This document shows, in pieces, positions 1 through 9,180 of a stretch of DNA of 64,000 bases. The stretch covers positions 1-64,000 of the forward strand of contig CAVUYM010000031.1 of the NCBI GenBank assembly GCA_963745675.1, given 5' to 3'. A program made the translations under genes and the position numbers. The first letter of the stretch is position 1. Every line of letters begins with the position of its first letter. Source of the DNA: JAUIIK01 sp963745675 (GTDB lineage Bacteria; Chloroflexota; Chloroflexia; Thermomicrobiales; CFX8). The notes under the pieces were generated by a model, which had not been told where the DNA came from, searched no databases, and worked only from the letters and a program-made list of their open reading frames with translations.

Positions 1-380
1 AGTTCTGCTCGTGGTGGTAGAAGTCGACCATCTGATCGAAGTCGATCTCGCCGTCGAAAATCGGAGAAGAGGTCGAGCTGGGTTGCATCCTCTTTCCCCC
101 CATTGCGTCGCAGATCCTCGATCGATGCCCGCGGCTGGATCTTCTCCTGGATGTCGATCGGCACGACCGGGACGGCCAGATCCTCGCGGTCCTGCTCGTC
201 CTTACCCTTCCAGACCAGCTGCGGGTCCAGCGATGGATCACGCGGGTATAACATCGTTCCCGGCGCGCCCTCGTCCTCCGCGACGAAATCGCGCAGCTCT
301 TGGGTCGGGATGTTGATCCGGGTATCGGCGTGCTCGATCGACGCGATCGGCGTCGGATTGTTGTTGCGTCCTCTACTCAT
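1..380 (-). CDS. Site-specific DNA methyltransferase, N-terminal part (cut by window edge)
   Basis: Reading the minus strand from an ATG at 380 gives the N-terminal leader typical of methyltransferases of type III-like restriction systems: a stretch reading NIPTQELRDFVAEDE, then LYPRDPSLDPQLVWKG, then a QLDLFSDF-like stretch. The catalytic DPPY motif would lie beyond the window edge. The product should methylate adenine in the host DNA recognition site. The start overlaps the stop of the upstream DUF262 gene (373-375) by 8 bases, implying translational coupling. Near base 60 a TTTT run carries one extra T that breaks the frame (residues after DF should read DGEIDFDQMVDFY). That looks like an indel in a short homopolymer. 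Family assignment rests on the leader only. Confidence 0.75.
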   Translation of the reverse strand, partial: MSRGRNNNPTPIASIEHADTRINIPTQELRDFVAEDEGAPGTMLYPRDPSLDPQLVWKGKDEQDREDLAVPVVPIDIQEKIQPRASIEDLRRNGGKEDATQLDLFSDFRRRDRLRSDGRLLPPRAE

Positions 381-2217
381 GTTCCTGGTCCTTGGTTACC
401 CGTATCGCGTCTCGAAGCCAGACCTGCCGCGCCAGTACGCCCAGCATCTCCTGGCGAAGCTGGATGTCTTCGGAATTCCAGGTCTCAAACTGGATTAGGT
501 CACAACGGCTCGATTGAGCTGCGTATCGATTCCTACATTTGGTGCTTCTGCAATCGACTTCGTCAAAAGGAACATCGACTGAGCATAGCCTGGGCATTTT
601 GCGTGAAACGGACCATTCGACACCGAAGTATTGATCGTCTTTTCCAACAGGGTGAGGTTGCCAAGCTTGTTCACGTACTGGTCGTACTCCTCCGGCTTAT
701 CAAAGCCATCCAATACGCCCGAAGTAGGTTCTGGGGCAGAATGTGTTCGACGTAAACCGCCGAGTCAAGGTAGTGATGGAGGTCCTGATGACCTTGGTTC
801 CTCCAGGCCTGCTCGTCCACGAACTGCGTAAACTTCGCCAGGATATAGCGCATGCGATACTGCTAAATCCGGTCCATCGATAGCTCGGCCAGCGCGAAGT
901 CGAAGGCGCGCTGCCTCGCTCCAATCTCAGGCAGAATCCATTCGGACAGAAACTCTTGCAGCTCTTCATCAGTTTGCACCGAACGAAGGGCGCTGGAACT
1001 ACCGAGCGAAAATACGTTCCAGAGTCTTCGTCTGTTCTCGGGTAATGATGAAGATGAAGAACAGGTTCTCGATGTGGCGGCAAAGTTCGCGAAACTGCTC
1101 CGATCCGAGATGCTGACCGGCCAGGAGAAGAATATAGTGCTGCCGCGCCGTGCCGCTGCATGCATGCAGGTTCCGCAGGTAGCGGCTGGGCTCGCCGTGC
1201 GGCCCTCTGCCCTGCAGGAAGTGTGCATACGATTCGGCCCGTGATATTAGCCGATCCACGAAATTCAGAGGAGCGCTATTTATCCCGACTTCGCCAGCAT
1301 GCCCTGTGAACCACTGATAGATTTCATCCTCCCGGAGCCCCCGAGACAGGTCGATCTCGTAGTGAGACATGATGTAGTAGCGAAGGAATCGTAGGGGCTT
1401 CTCTTTGCACGAATCGAGGATATCCGTCAGCTTCTTCCAGCGATCCTTCAGTATGACATAGTCCTGTGGGCTTGTATGGATGAAGAGCAAGTTCTTAAGG
1501 AGATCCATTGCGTTGAGGCCGACGCCACGATCATTGATCGTCTCGAACACCTTGAGGGCGTGTGCGAGGGTTGGCGTGACAATGCGGATGAGTTTCACTC
1601 TTTGCGTGAATGCTCCGTAGAACTGTCGAACCCTGAGTGGCTCGTTCTGAAAGTTGACTGCGAGAAACTCCCTGATCGCCTTGTATGCGGCCAGCATGTT
1701 TCTGACCGATGCCGTCGTACCTTCGATCTGGTCGACGGAAATTTCGCTGTCGGCGATCCGTTCCAGAACTCCGTGGCTATCCTCGTATTGCAATACGAGC
1801 CCGATAGTCAAATTCGCTCTCAAAAGTCACAGGATCCATGCGCTCGTCACGAATCTGGTCCTTCAGTAACCCCGGAACGTCTACGTCGGATTCCTGAAAG
1901 CGTCCCCACGGCGCACAGCACGAGATAGATCGTCGTCATCCGCTGCTGACCGTCGATCAGTTGGAATGTATCTGACTCATCCGGGCAGGCAACGATGCTC
2001 CCTATGAAGTACTCAGACGTTGGTAGTATCTCCCGCCCTCGTCAAAGAATTCGTCGAGCACATCCTGTAGAAGTTGTTCGACATTATCCGGTTGCCAGAC
2101 ATATTCGCGCTGGAAATCCGGTACTGTATAGAAGTCCTTCAGGAGGTTTGCAACAGTGAGGTCGGTAGATTCGATCTTAGGGGCAGTGTTGGGTTCATTG
2201 GCCAGAGCGGAACTCAT
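373..2217 (-). CDS. GmrSD-like DUF262/DUF1524 protein (frame broken several times)
   Basis: The N-terminus (ATG at 2217) carries the DUF262 signature VPDFQREYVWQPDNVEQLL and, about 60 codons later, DGQQRMTT (near 1934-1960), the nucleotide-binding/hydrolysis motif of GmrS. The middle third is helical. The C-terminal third contains VYVEHILPQN (near 730-760) and NKLGNLTLLEKTIN (near 640-670), the HNH-type DUF1524 nuclease motifs of GmrD. GmrSD enzymes are type IV, modification-dependent nucleases. At least four frame changes are needed (near 2000, 1830, 1000, 870 and again near 600), yet each segment is conserved and free of internal stops. ATG overlaps the stop of the upstream helicase gene (TGATG at 2215-2219). 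Here the gene sits inside a methyltransferase-helicase operon, so its role may differ from classical GmrSD. Confidence 0.75.
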
Positions 2218-5200
2218 CAGACCTCCATTGGTTTAGCTGGTGTTGCTACAGAGCGAATCGTGCTCAGGGCATCCCACGGATCGCTGATTTCGACGAAGGC
2301 CCAGCGACCGAACCGCCGTGGTTGTTGACGGCCGGTATCCAGAGATTGCGGGCCGTGGCTACCTTCGCCGCTTTGTCCGCCCGCGCTTCGCCGCTCACCT
2401 CGACGACGAGGTTCAGCAGATCGTCAGAGCCGTGGCCGTCGTCAATGCGGGCGATGAAGTCGGGCACGTACTGCTTCTCATTGCCTCCGATGGTGTACGG
2501 GATCGTGAAGCCGAGTCCCTGGTTCTTGACGTAGGCGACAACCTCATCCATCTCTTCCAGCGTCTGAGCCATCTTCTGCTCCCAGGAACCGGTGTCAGCG
2601 ACGACGTAGGTGATGTGGGACTTTTCAGGATCGGCCTGGTATACCGGCTTGGTCGTGTCGAAGTCGACGTAGCGCGTCGAGCCGACCGTGTCGTAGGGGC
2701 GTAGGATCGGCATCAGCGTCTTTTCGCCCTCTTCCGAGCCAGCGATGGACTGGTAGATCTTCCCGGCTGCATCGTGCGCCATCTCGGTCAGCAGCAGCAT
2801 CTGGATGAAGGTGTGGTCTCGCAGCGTGACGCACTGCGCCAGCCACTCGCGGGTGATCTTCAGTATTTGCGGGAAGAGCCAGGGCTTGGGAAAATCCTCG
2901 TCATCGACGAAGTAGCGCTCCAGCACCAGCCGGGCAAGCTCGAAGGCGACTTCCTGCTCGCGGCGACCCGCAGCTGCTCCAGATCGTGGACGCTCGACTC
3001 GCCGACGATCGGCGCGTTCTCGGTCCAGGTCGGCAGGTCGGTCGTCGTCAGCGCCATCGTCGTGTCATCTCTAAACTCGTAAGGCAGCCGCTCCTCACGT
3101 ATGTCGTAGCGGTAGCCGAGCAGCCGCGGGAATGTGATCTCCAGATCGATGCGCTCCTCCAGCGCTCGTACTCGCGTTGGGATCGGGCCGGGCTTCGGAT
3201 CGGCGCTCGAACCGCTGGTCGGGATGAAGGAGAAGGGCACGCCATAGACTTCGGCGTACTCCGGCTCAAACATGCCGTCATCGTTCGCGGCATAGCTCAC
3301 CCGCCGCAGACCACGACCGACAACTTGCTCGCAGAGCAATTGGGTGCCGAATGCGCGCACGCCGAGGATGTGGGTGACGGTGTTGGCGTCCCAGCCCTCG
3401 GTCAGCATCGAAACCGAGACGACGCACTTCACCTGCTCGCCGAGCCGTCCCTGCTTGCCGACCGTGTTCATCACTTCGCGCAGCAGATCCTCGTCGGTCA
3501 GATCACTCGCGTCGCGGCCCGGGAAGCGCGCTTCATATTCGGCCTTGAACTGCTCGATCTCCCGGCTGGCTTCGCGTTTGAACGCGGCGCTCATGCCCTC
3601 GCCGGATTCGAGCTGCTCACTATCGACGAGGATCGTGTTCTGGCGCACCGACCAGCGGTCGCCGTCGACATTGCTGAAGATCGGCAAGCTGCCCGGCACG
3701 GCGACCGTCGAGCCGTCGGCTAGCTCCCGCTCCCAGCCGGCGACGTAGTCATAGACCAACTTCGAGACGTTGGTGTTGTTACAAACCACGATGAAGACGG
3801 GCGGCGTCAGGCCCGTCCCTCGCATCGGCGTTCGCCTCCCAGCGCCGGTACTGCTTTTCATAGTTGCCGTAGAGGCTGAGAAGTGCCGAATTCAAGCTCG
3901 GTCGGGAGCTTCGGCTCGCCGCTGACGGCCTGCGTTCCACGGCCCTTCTTCGGCAGATCGTCTCGTATGTTCTGCCAGAGATCGCGGTAGGTCGGTCCAC
4001 TCGTCGCCATCGTGTCGTCAGCGACCGGCACACGCGGTACTTTGACGATGCCGCTCTCGATTGCGTCGATCAGCGAGAAGTCGGAGACGACCCAGGGAAA
4101 AGCGTGCCTTCCGAGTAGCCCGAGCCGCGCAGGAAGAAGGGCGTGGCCGAGAGGTCGTAAACGACTTTGACGCCGATCTTCGCTTTGACCGCCTCGACGC
4201 CGGAGATCCAGATACGGCCTTCTTCTTCGCGTTTCCTTGCTTCCTGGCTCTCGTCACGGTCGAGCCGTTCCTTGATCCCGTCGGGCTTGCGCCGGTAGCA
4301 GTGGTGAGCCTCATCATTCAGGACAATGATGTTCTTCTTGTTGCTGCCGAACTCGCGGCAGACGCGCCGCACCATCTGGTCGGGCGTTTCGGTGAAGGGA
4401 CTCTCGTCCCCGTTCGACAGAATCGCCTTCGTCAAGCGACCAGCCGATGTGTGCTCCCGCAATTTGAACGCATGGAAGTTGGTGATGATGATCTTTGCCC
4501 GGTGCAGATCCTCGAACATATCGGGCGGAATCAGATCCATCGTCCGATAGTAGTTGTTCGGGTCGTTCGGCAGCAGCACCCGCAGCCGGTCTCGAATCGT
4601 GATGCCCGGTGTGATGATCAGGAACGTGTCCGAAAATTTCCGGTCTTGCGTGTTCGCCACCTTGTTGAGCGAGTGCCAGGCGATGAGCATCGCCATGACA
4701 ACCGTCTTGCCGGTTCCGGTCGCCATCTTGAGGGCAACTCGGTCAAGGAGCGGATTCGAGCTGTCGTTGGCCTCGCGCAACTGGTTGGCGATCCAGTTAT
4801 CGCCGTACTTCGCGGCAATCTCGGTGATGTAGATGGCTGTCTCCAGCGCCTCAAGCTGGCAGAAGAATAGCCGTCGCTCGCGTTCCGGTTCGCGCCAGTG
4901 ATCGAGAAGCCGTCGTGTTGTCGGAGTGATGCCCTGATAGCCACCTCTGCGCCAGATCTCCACGCGTTCCCGGATCCGATTGATGAACTGGTTTTCCTCA
5001 ATCCGCTCTTTCGTCCACTCCGTCTCAAACGCCTTCTGTCCAGCGCTGCGGCTGCGCGGACGGGCTATCGGAATGAAGTAGGAGCTGCGGCGACGCTCGT
5101 CGACGACCTCATTCGTGATGCCTTCATCTCCGAATTGGAAGTGCCTCTTGGGTTCTTCAAACGGCGCATTGAGAATAGGGTTGTCGATGACGACCGGCAC
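2217..5200 (-). CDS. Type III-like restriction helicase/endonuclease (BPTD_3080-type Res), frame broken
   Basis: Starts at GTG 5200 with VIDNPILNAPFEEPKRHF, the usual opening of this restriction endonuclease family. The superfamily 2 helicase core is clear: MATGTGKT (Walker A, near 4695-4718), NDEAHHCYRR (DEAH box, near 4295-4325), YDLSATPFFLRG (motif III), and the second RecA domain with SMLTEGWDANTVTHI and CEQVVGRGLRR (motifs V and VI, near 3300-3410). The C-terminal part has PDFIARIDDG and LVVEVSGEARADKAAK, resembling a PD-(D/E)xK nuclease core. Frame changes occur near 4100, 3900, 3820, 2950 and 2320, with conserved sequence resuming each time. After the last one the protein ends RWAFVEISDPWDA and stops at 2217-2219, overlapping the next start. 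It is the first gene of the three-gene defence operon and should supply ATP-driven DNA cleavage. Confidence 0.85.
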
Positions 5201-5222
5201 GCTGGTCCCCTGTCAGGCTAGC

Positions 5223-5238
5223 CTTGTGATTTCACAAG
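5223..5238. promoter_or_regulatory. Perfect palindrome upstream of the restriction operon
   Basis: CTTGTGA-TT-TCACAAG is a perfect 7-base inverted repeat with a 2-base spacer. It lies 23 bases upstream of the GTG start of the restriction helicase, inside the short gap (5201-5249) after the preceding dehydrogenase gene. Size and position suit an operator for a dimeric regulator controlling the operon. The regulator is not encoded in the window, so this is inference. It lacks a following T-run, so a terminator is less likely. Confidence 0.4.
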
Positions 5239-5249
5239 ATTGTATCAGC

Positions 5250-6330
5250 CTAGAAGGGCACGCTGATCCCCGCTTCAGTACCAAGTTCGCGCAACGTTTC
5301 AACTACCTCGGGGTGGACCGGGATGCCGCGTTCGATGCGGTCGGCGTAGGCCTCGGCTTCGGGGTCGCCGGGGACCATCACGCGCTCGTGACCGGCGGCC
5401 GGTGACGGTGCGCGCAGGCTCGCCAGCATCTCGTCGGCGCTGGCGGCGTACTCGCGAGGTCGCGGAAGGCGGCGATGTCGATCGCGATGAAGGCGTGGCT
5501 GGTGTCAGAGGGCACAATCTTGTCGACGCGGGAGCCGGTGACGTCACGCGACCAGAGCGAGGCTGAGAGTTGCGAGCAGAGGAACTCGACCATCAGCGAT
5601 AGGCCATAGCCCTTCTGGCCGCTGGTGTCGCGGTCTCCGCCGAGCGGCATCAGGGCTGTCGCGTCGAAAGGATCGGTGACATTCTGGCCTTCATCGTCGA
5701 CGGCCCAGCCAACCGGGATCGCCTTCTTGTTGCGTCGGGCAATCTCGACCTTGCCCCAGGCGACGGCGGTCGTCGCGCCGTCGAGGACGAAGGGTCGCTT
5801 CGTCGCCGGCCGGGAAGGCAGCCGCTATCGGAGCGGTCGAGAGCAAGGCGACTTTGCCGTAGGTCGGGACGAGCAGTGGCGTAGCGTTCGTCATCGAGAT
5901 GCCGGCCATGCCAGGCTTCTCCAACGCCATCGTCGCGTAGTAGCCAGCGATGCCGTAGTGGTTGGAGTGGCCGACTGACGCCAGACAGACGCCGGCTTCT
6001 TTGCGCCTTCTCGATGCAGCGTTCCATTGCCTTGTACGCCATCGGCGGGCCGAAGCCATTGTTGGCGTCGAAGCGGATCGCCGCGGCCGACTCGCTGACG
6101 ACCTCCAGCTCCGCTTCCAGATTGAAGCCGCCACGCTTGAGCCGCTCGACATAAAAGGCCATGCGCGGCACGCCGTGCGAGTCGATGCCGCGCAGATCGG
6201 ATTCGACGAGAATCTCGGCCGAGATCTCGGCGTCCCAATCCCGCATACCGTAGCTGGTGAAGACATCAATGACGAACTGCTTGAGATGTTCGTCGGAAAT
6301 CCGTGGGAAGTCAGTATCGAACTCGACCAT
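5250..6330 (-). CDS. Malate/L-lactate dehydrogenase family oxidoreductase (frame broken)
   Basis: From ATG 6330 the sequence reads like the Ldh_2/YlbC family of NAD(P)-dependent 2-hydroxyacid dehydrogenases: SDLRGIDSHGVPRMAFYVE with the conserved DSHGV, then GHSNHYGIAGYYATMALE and GQKGYGLSLMVEFLCS. These dehydrogenases interconvert a 2-hydroxyacid (malate, lactate, ureidoglycolate or similar) and its keto acid. The reconstructed protein has about 360 residues, normal for the family. Frame changes near 6000, 5815 and 5430 are needed, each with conserved sequence on both sides. The reading frame finishes at TAG 5250-5252 with ...GISVPF. Substrate cannot be told from sequence. It is transcribed towards the restriction operon, with a gap of about 50 bases. 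Confidence 0.8.
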
Positions 6331-6735
6331 GCCGCCTGTACTCTCTCTACATCTGGTGAACCTCGCAAGAGCGCATCTTAGCCGAGTTCGCGGGAGCGGC
6401 ACCCTATGCTGAATGCCACCCCTGCTATTCACCCACTAGCCTGGCGCCGTAACTACTACGAGAGGCCTACCTCTAGGCGACATGGGGTAGTTGCAGTCCT
6501 CGAGGTAGTCGCCAGGAAGATCGAAGATCTGGGACGCGCTCATTCCAGATATTGGCGACGCAGACCTGGCTGTTGGCAATGGCAATGATGCGAGGTTCAA
6601 CGTGGCGTGAATGCAGCTGCCGCTCTGATCGACGGTGTAGATCCGGCTGGACTGGCTCACCGTGATAGTGCCGGGCATACCCACCAACCGTGGACGAAGA
6701 TGGGCTAAATCGTTCGGATGAACGCATGGTCCGCA
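6331..6735. other. Intergenic stretch, no supported gene
   Basis: This 405-base gap lies between two minus-strand genes. Two overlapping minus-strand frames of 80-90 codons cross it, but neither has a convincing ribosome binding site or a recognisable motif, and they share the same bases. A GGCGAC...GTCGCC pair (6476-6513) could form a weak hairpin. No promoter is assigned. Confidence 0.4.
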
Positions 6736-8841
6736 TCAGGGTTTGGGAATGGTTGGGATTGGTAGCGGTTCGGCGACAGCAAAACCCTGAACATAGTCGA
6801 CGCCAAGGACGCGCAACATATCGAGCGAATCTGGATCTTCAACCATACTGGCGATCGTCCGGATGCCCATTACGCGAGCCACATTGACGATGCCGTCGAT
6901 GATTGCCCGATCGACCGAGTCATCGTCAACTCTTCGGACAAGCGTGCCGTCGATCTTGAGATAGTCAACCGGGAGGTTGCGCAGATAGGCAAATGAGTTG
7001 GGGCTGCCCCCGAAACCACTCAGGGAGAAGGCATAACCCAACGGCCGCAGTTCTTCGATCAATTTCCGGGTCGCGCCAATGTGTTCGGTCGCTACCATTT
7101 CATCAATCTCGAAGCAGATTGACTGCGCCAGCGCTCTCGTCAGTTGCAACTGTTCGCACACGAACGCCGCAAAATCGTCATCGACGAGGGTTGTTTCCGA
7201 GAGATTGATCGTCCAGCTGGCAATATCGTCACGGTGCCTGCCGCCCAGCATCTCAAACGCCCGTTGGACGACCCAACGATCGATTTTTCCGGAGAGATGC
7301 AGACGTTCTGCTGCCGGGAGGAAGATGTGCGGGCTGATAATATCGCCGATGTCGTCGAGCATGTGGACGAGGAGTTCGACTTGCTCTCCATACGCTCCAC
7401 CCTCGACCAGCGGTCGAATGGACTGGCCGTAAAGACGGAAGCGATTGTCATCAAAGGCGCGTGCCACTTGTCGGGTGCGATCCCAGCGGCGGCTCGACAT
7501 CGCGCGATTGATGTCGCCAACGTCAAGAACATGCACGAGGTCGATGCCGTCGGTGTCTGCCATCTGGCAGGCGACATCGGCGATCTGGAGAATTCGACTG
7601 ACGCTACCACTGTCCGACGTGACCGGAATGACGCCAAACTGCACGACGATTTCGTGGGTGACGCCATCCCATAAGAAAGGAAAATTGCGCAGGATGCGGC
7701 GTGCCTGTTGTGCGATACGTTCGGCCTGATCGAGCGGACAATTATGGAGCAAGACGGCGTATTCACCGCGCTGTATGCGAGCCAGAGGATCCATGTCGCG
7801 AATTTGCGTCCGCAACATGATCGCGATTTGCCGCAACAGCTCGGCTCCCGCAGTTTGGCCATAGCGCGTTACAAATTCGTCGTAGCGCTGGACTTTCAAG
7901 GCGAGCAGCGCGTGCTGAGCATTGTCCCGGCCGGCAGTCAGCAGGGCCTGTTCCAGACGATGTTCGATCTCCCGGAGACCCAATTCACCGGTAGCAGGAT
8001 CTTCAATCGCTAAGTAATTCGTTCTGGCTGTCAACGGCGCTTTGCGCCCAACGGGACGCAGGGCCAGAACGGCTCCGGCGATACTTCCGTCGCGGGCGGT
8101 GATCGGTGCGGCAGCGTCTTCGACCGGGAAAGCGATACCATCGCGTCGGATGACGACATTGTGGAAGCCCACCGCAACCGATTGACCATTGCGTAGCACA
8201 GTGCGAACCGGCGAACCTACCGACTCGCGGCTCTCCTCGTGTTCAAGTGGGGCAATCAAATCAATTGATTTGCCGTGAGCTTCGGCGATGGACCAGCCGG
8301 TGATCTGCGTGGCGGCTTCATTCAGATAGGTAATGCTGCCGTTTTCATCGGTCATCAGAACGCCGTCGGTGACGAGGCCGAAGGCCGCTTCTGTGCGTTC
8401 TTTTTCTTCCCAGACGATCCGCTCGAGTCGCTTGATTTCGTCGATACCGCGACTACTCCAGGCGACGGCGATGACATTCCCCGCGACATCCCGGATCGGC
8501 GCGGCGTTGTCGAGCGTTGCGACCTCAGCGCCGGTACTGATCAGGTGCGTCGTTTCAAAGGGGTCGACCTGATCTCCAGCAACGATCTTCGCCAGTATCG
8601 TCCGGATTCGTTTGCCGCTACCGGACGGCCCCAGCAGCGAAACGTGCAACCCGAGAATTTCCTCCTCGGAGTACCCGAACATCTTCCTGGCCGCCGGATT
8701 CCAACTTTGGATCGTGCCCTCAACGGATGTAATGTAAATCGCTTCCGGGAGCGTTTCTACAATTCTATGTAGACGAGACTCACGATCGAGCGCTTGATTG
8801 AGCGCGGAGCGAACTTCCCCCAGAACATCCCCGGTCAGCAC
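6736..8841 (-). CDS. PAS-PAS-GGDEF-EAL protein with degenerate catalytic sites
   Basis: A 701-residue cytosolic sensor protein (GTG start at 8841). Two PAS domains (about 20-135 and 147-265: SWNPAARKMFGYSEEEILG and TYLNEAATQITGWS) are followed by a GGDEF domain (285-445) and an EAL domain (455-700). The GGDEF signature is replaced by RGEYA (near residue 359). In the EAL domain some ligands are kept (the Glu of VELLVHM, NLSETTL, CFEIDE, LKIDG). However, the metal-binding DDFG is SGFG (near 607) and the catalytic AExVE is ASMVE (near 663). Neither c-di-GMP synthesis nor hydrolysis is therefore expected. The protein probably acts as a c-di-GMP, GTP or protein-interaction receptor driven by the PAS signals. 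The frame is intact along 2.1 kb. Confidence 0.9.
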   Translation of the reverse strand: MLTGDVLGEVRSALNQALDRESRLHRIVETLPEAIYITSVEGTIQSWNPAARKMFGYSEEEILGLHVSLLGPSGSGKRIRTILAKIVAGDQVDPFETTHLISTGAEVATLDNAAPIRDVAGNVIAVAWSSRGIDEIKRLERIVWEEKERTEAAFGLVTDGVLMTDENGSITYLNEAATQITGWSIAEAHGKSIDLIAPLEHEESRESVGSPVRTVLRNGQSVAVGFHNVVIRRDGIAFPVEDAAAPITARDGSIAGAVLALRPVGRKAPLTARTNYLAIEDPATGELGLREIEHRLEQALLTAGRDNAQHALLALKVQRYDEFVTRYGQTAGAELLRQIAIMLRTQIRDMDPLARIQRGEYAVLLHNCPLDQAERIAQQARRILRNFPFLWDGVTHEIVVQFGVIPVTSDSGSVSRILQIADVACQMADTDGIDLVHVLDVGDINRAMSSRRWDRTRQVARAFDDNRFRLYGQSIRPLVEGGAYGEQVELLVHMLDDIGDIISPHIFLPAAERLHLSGKIDRWVVQRAFEMLGGRHRDDIASWTINLSETTLVDDDFAAFVCEQLQLTRALAQSICFEIDEMVATEHIGATRKLIEELRPLGYAFSLSGFGGSPNSFAYLRNLPVDYLKIDGTLVRRVDDDSVDRAIIDGIVNVARVMGIRTIASMVEDPDSLDMLRVLGVDYVQGFAVAEPLPIPTIPKP

Positions 8842-8844
8842 GAT

Positions 8845-8985
8845 TCATTCACCTTGTGTCGTTGCACCGAATAGCCCGCCATACGTCTCTAGAAGCCTAG
8901 CCTGAAGGTCCCGATGATCACAGTGACGATGGTCCTGCAAGTCACAGGTCTTCGATGATTCGATGATGCGGTCTACCTGCGACAT
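8845..8985 (-). CDS. Possible small ORF upstream of the PAS-GGDEF-EAL gene
   Basis: A 46-codon frame from ATG 8985 (MSQVDRIIESS... to ...LFGATTQGE) ends 4 bases before the GTG start of the sensor gene. A GGTAGGGAG purine stretch lies almost directly on the ATG. Composition resembles coding sequence (DLQARLLETYGGLF) but there is no known family. It could be a leader peptide, or the true N-terminus of the sensor separated by a base error. Weak call. Confidence 0.25.
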   Translation of the reverse strand: MSQVDRIIESSKTCDLQDHRHCDHRDLQARLLETYGGLFGATTQGE

Positions 8986-9180
8986 CTCCCTACCTATAAT
9001 AGATCCCTTCCGGCTTTTGCTGGTTAGCACAAACCGAACCTTATTCTCTGCGCCAACCTATTGGCCCACCATCTCCGTTTTCGCGGCAGGGAACATTCTG
9101 AGAAGAACTGACGTCTAATCGAAGAAGGCCGGACGACCGGGCTACAAATATGAAATGACTGCTTGGGAGAGGAAGATTCG

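Noticed and set aside
2986..3723. Long plus-strand frame of 245 codons
   Set aside because: It is the antisense of the conserved restriction helicase and is Arg/Ala-rich with no motif.
6436..6736. Two overlapping minus-strand frames after the PAS-GGDEF-EAL gene
   Set aside because: They share the same bases in different frames, and neither has a ribosome binding site or protein-like composition.
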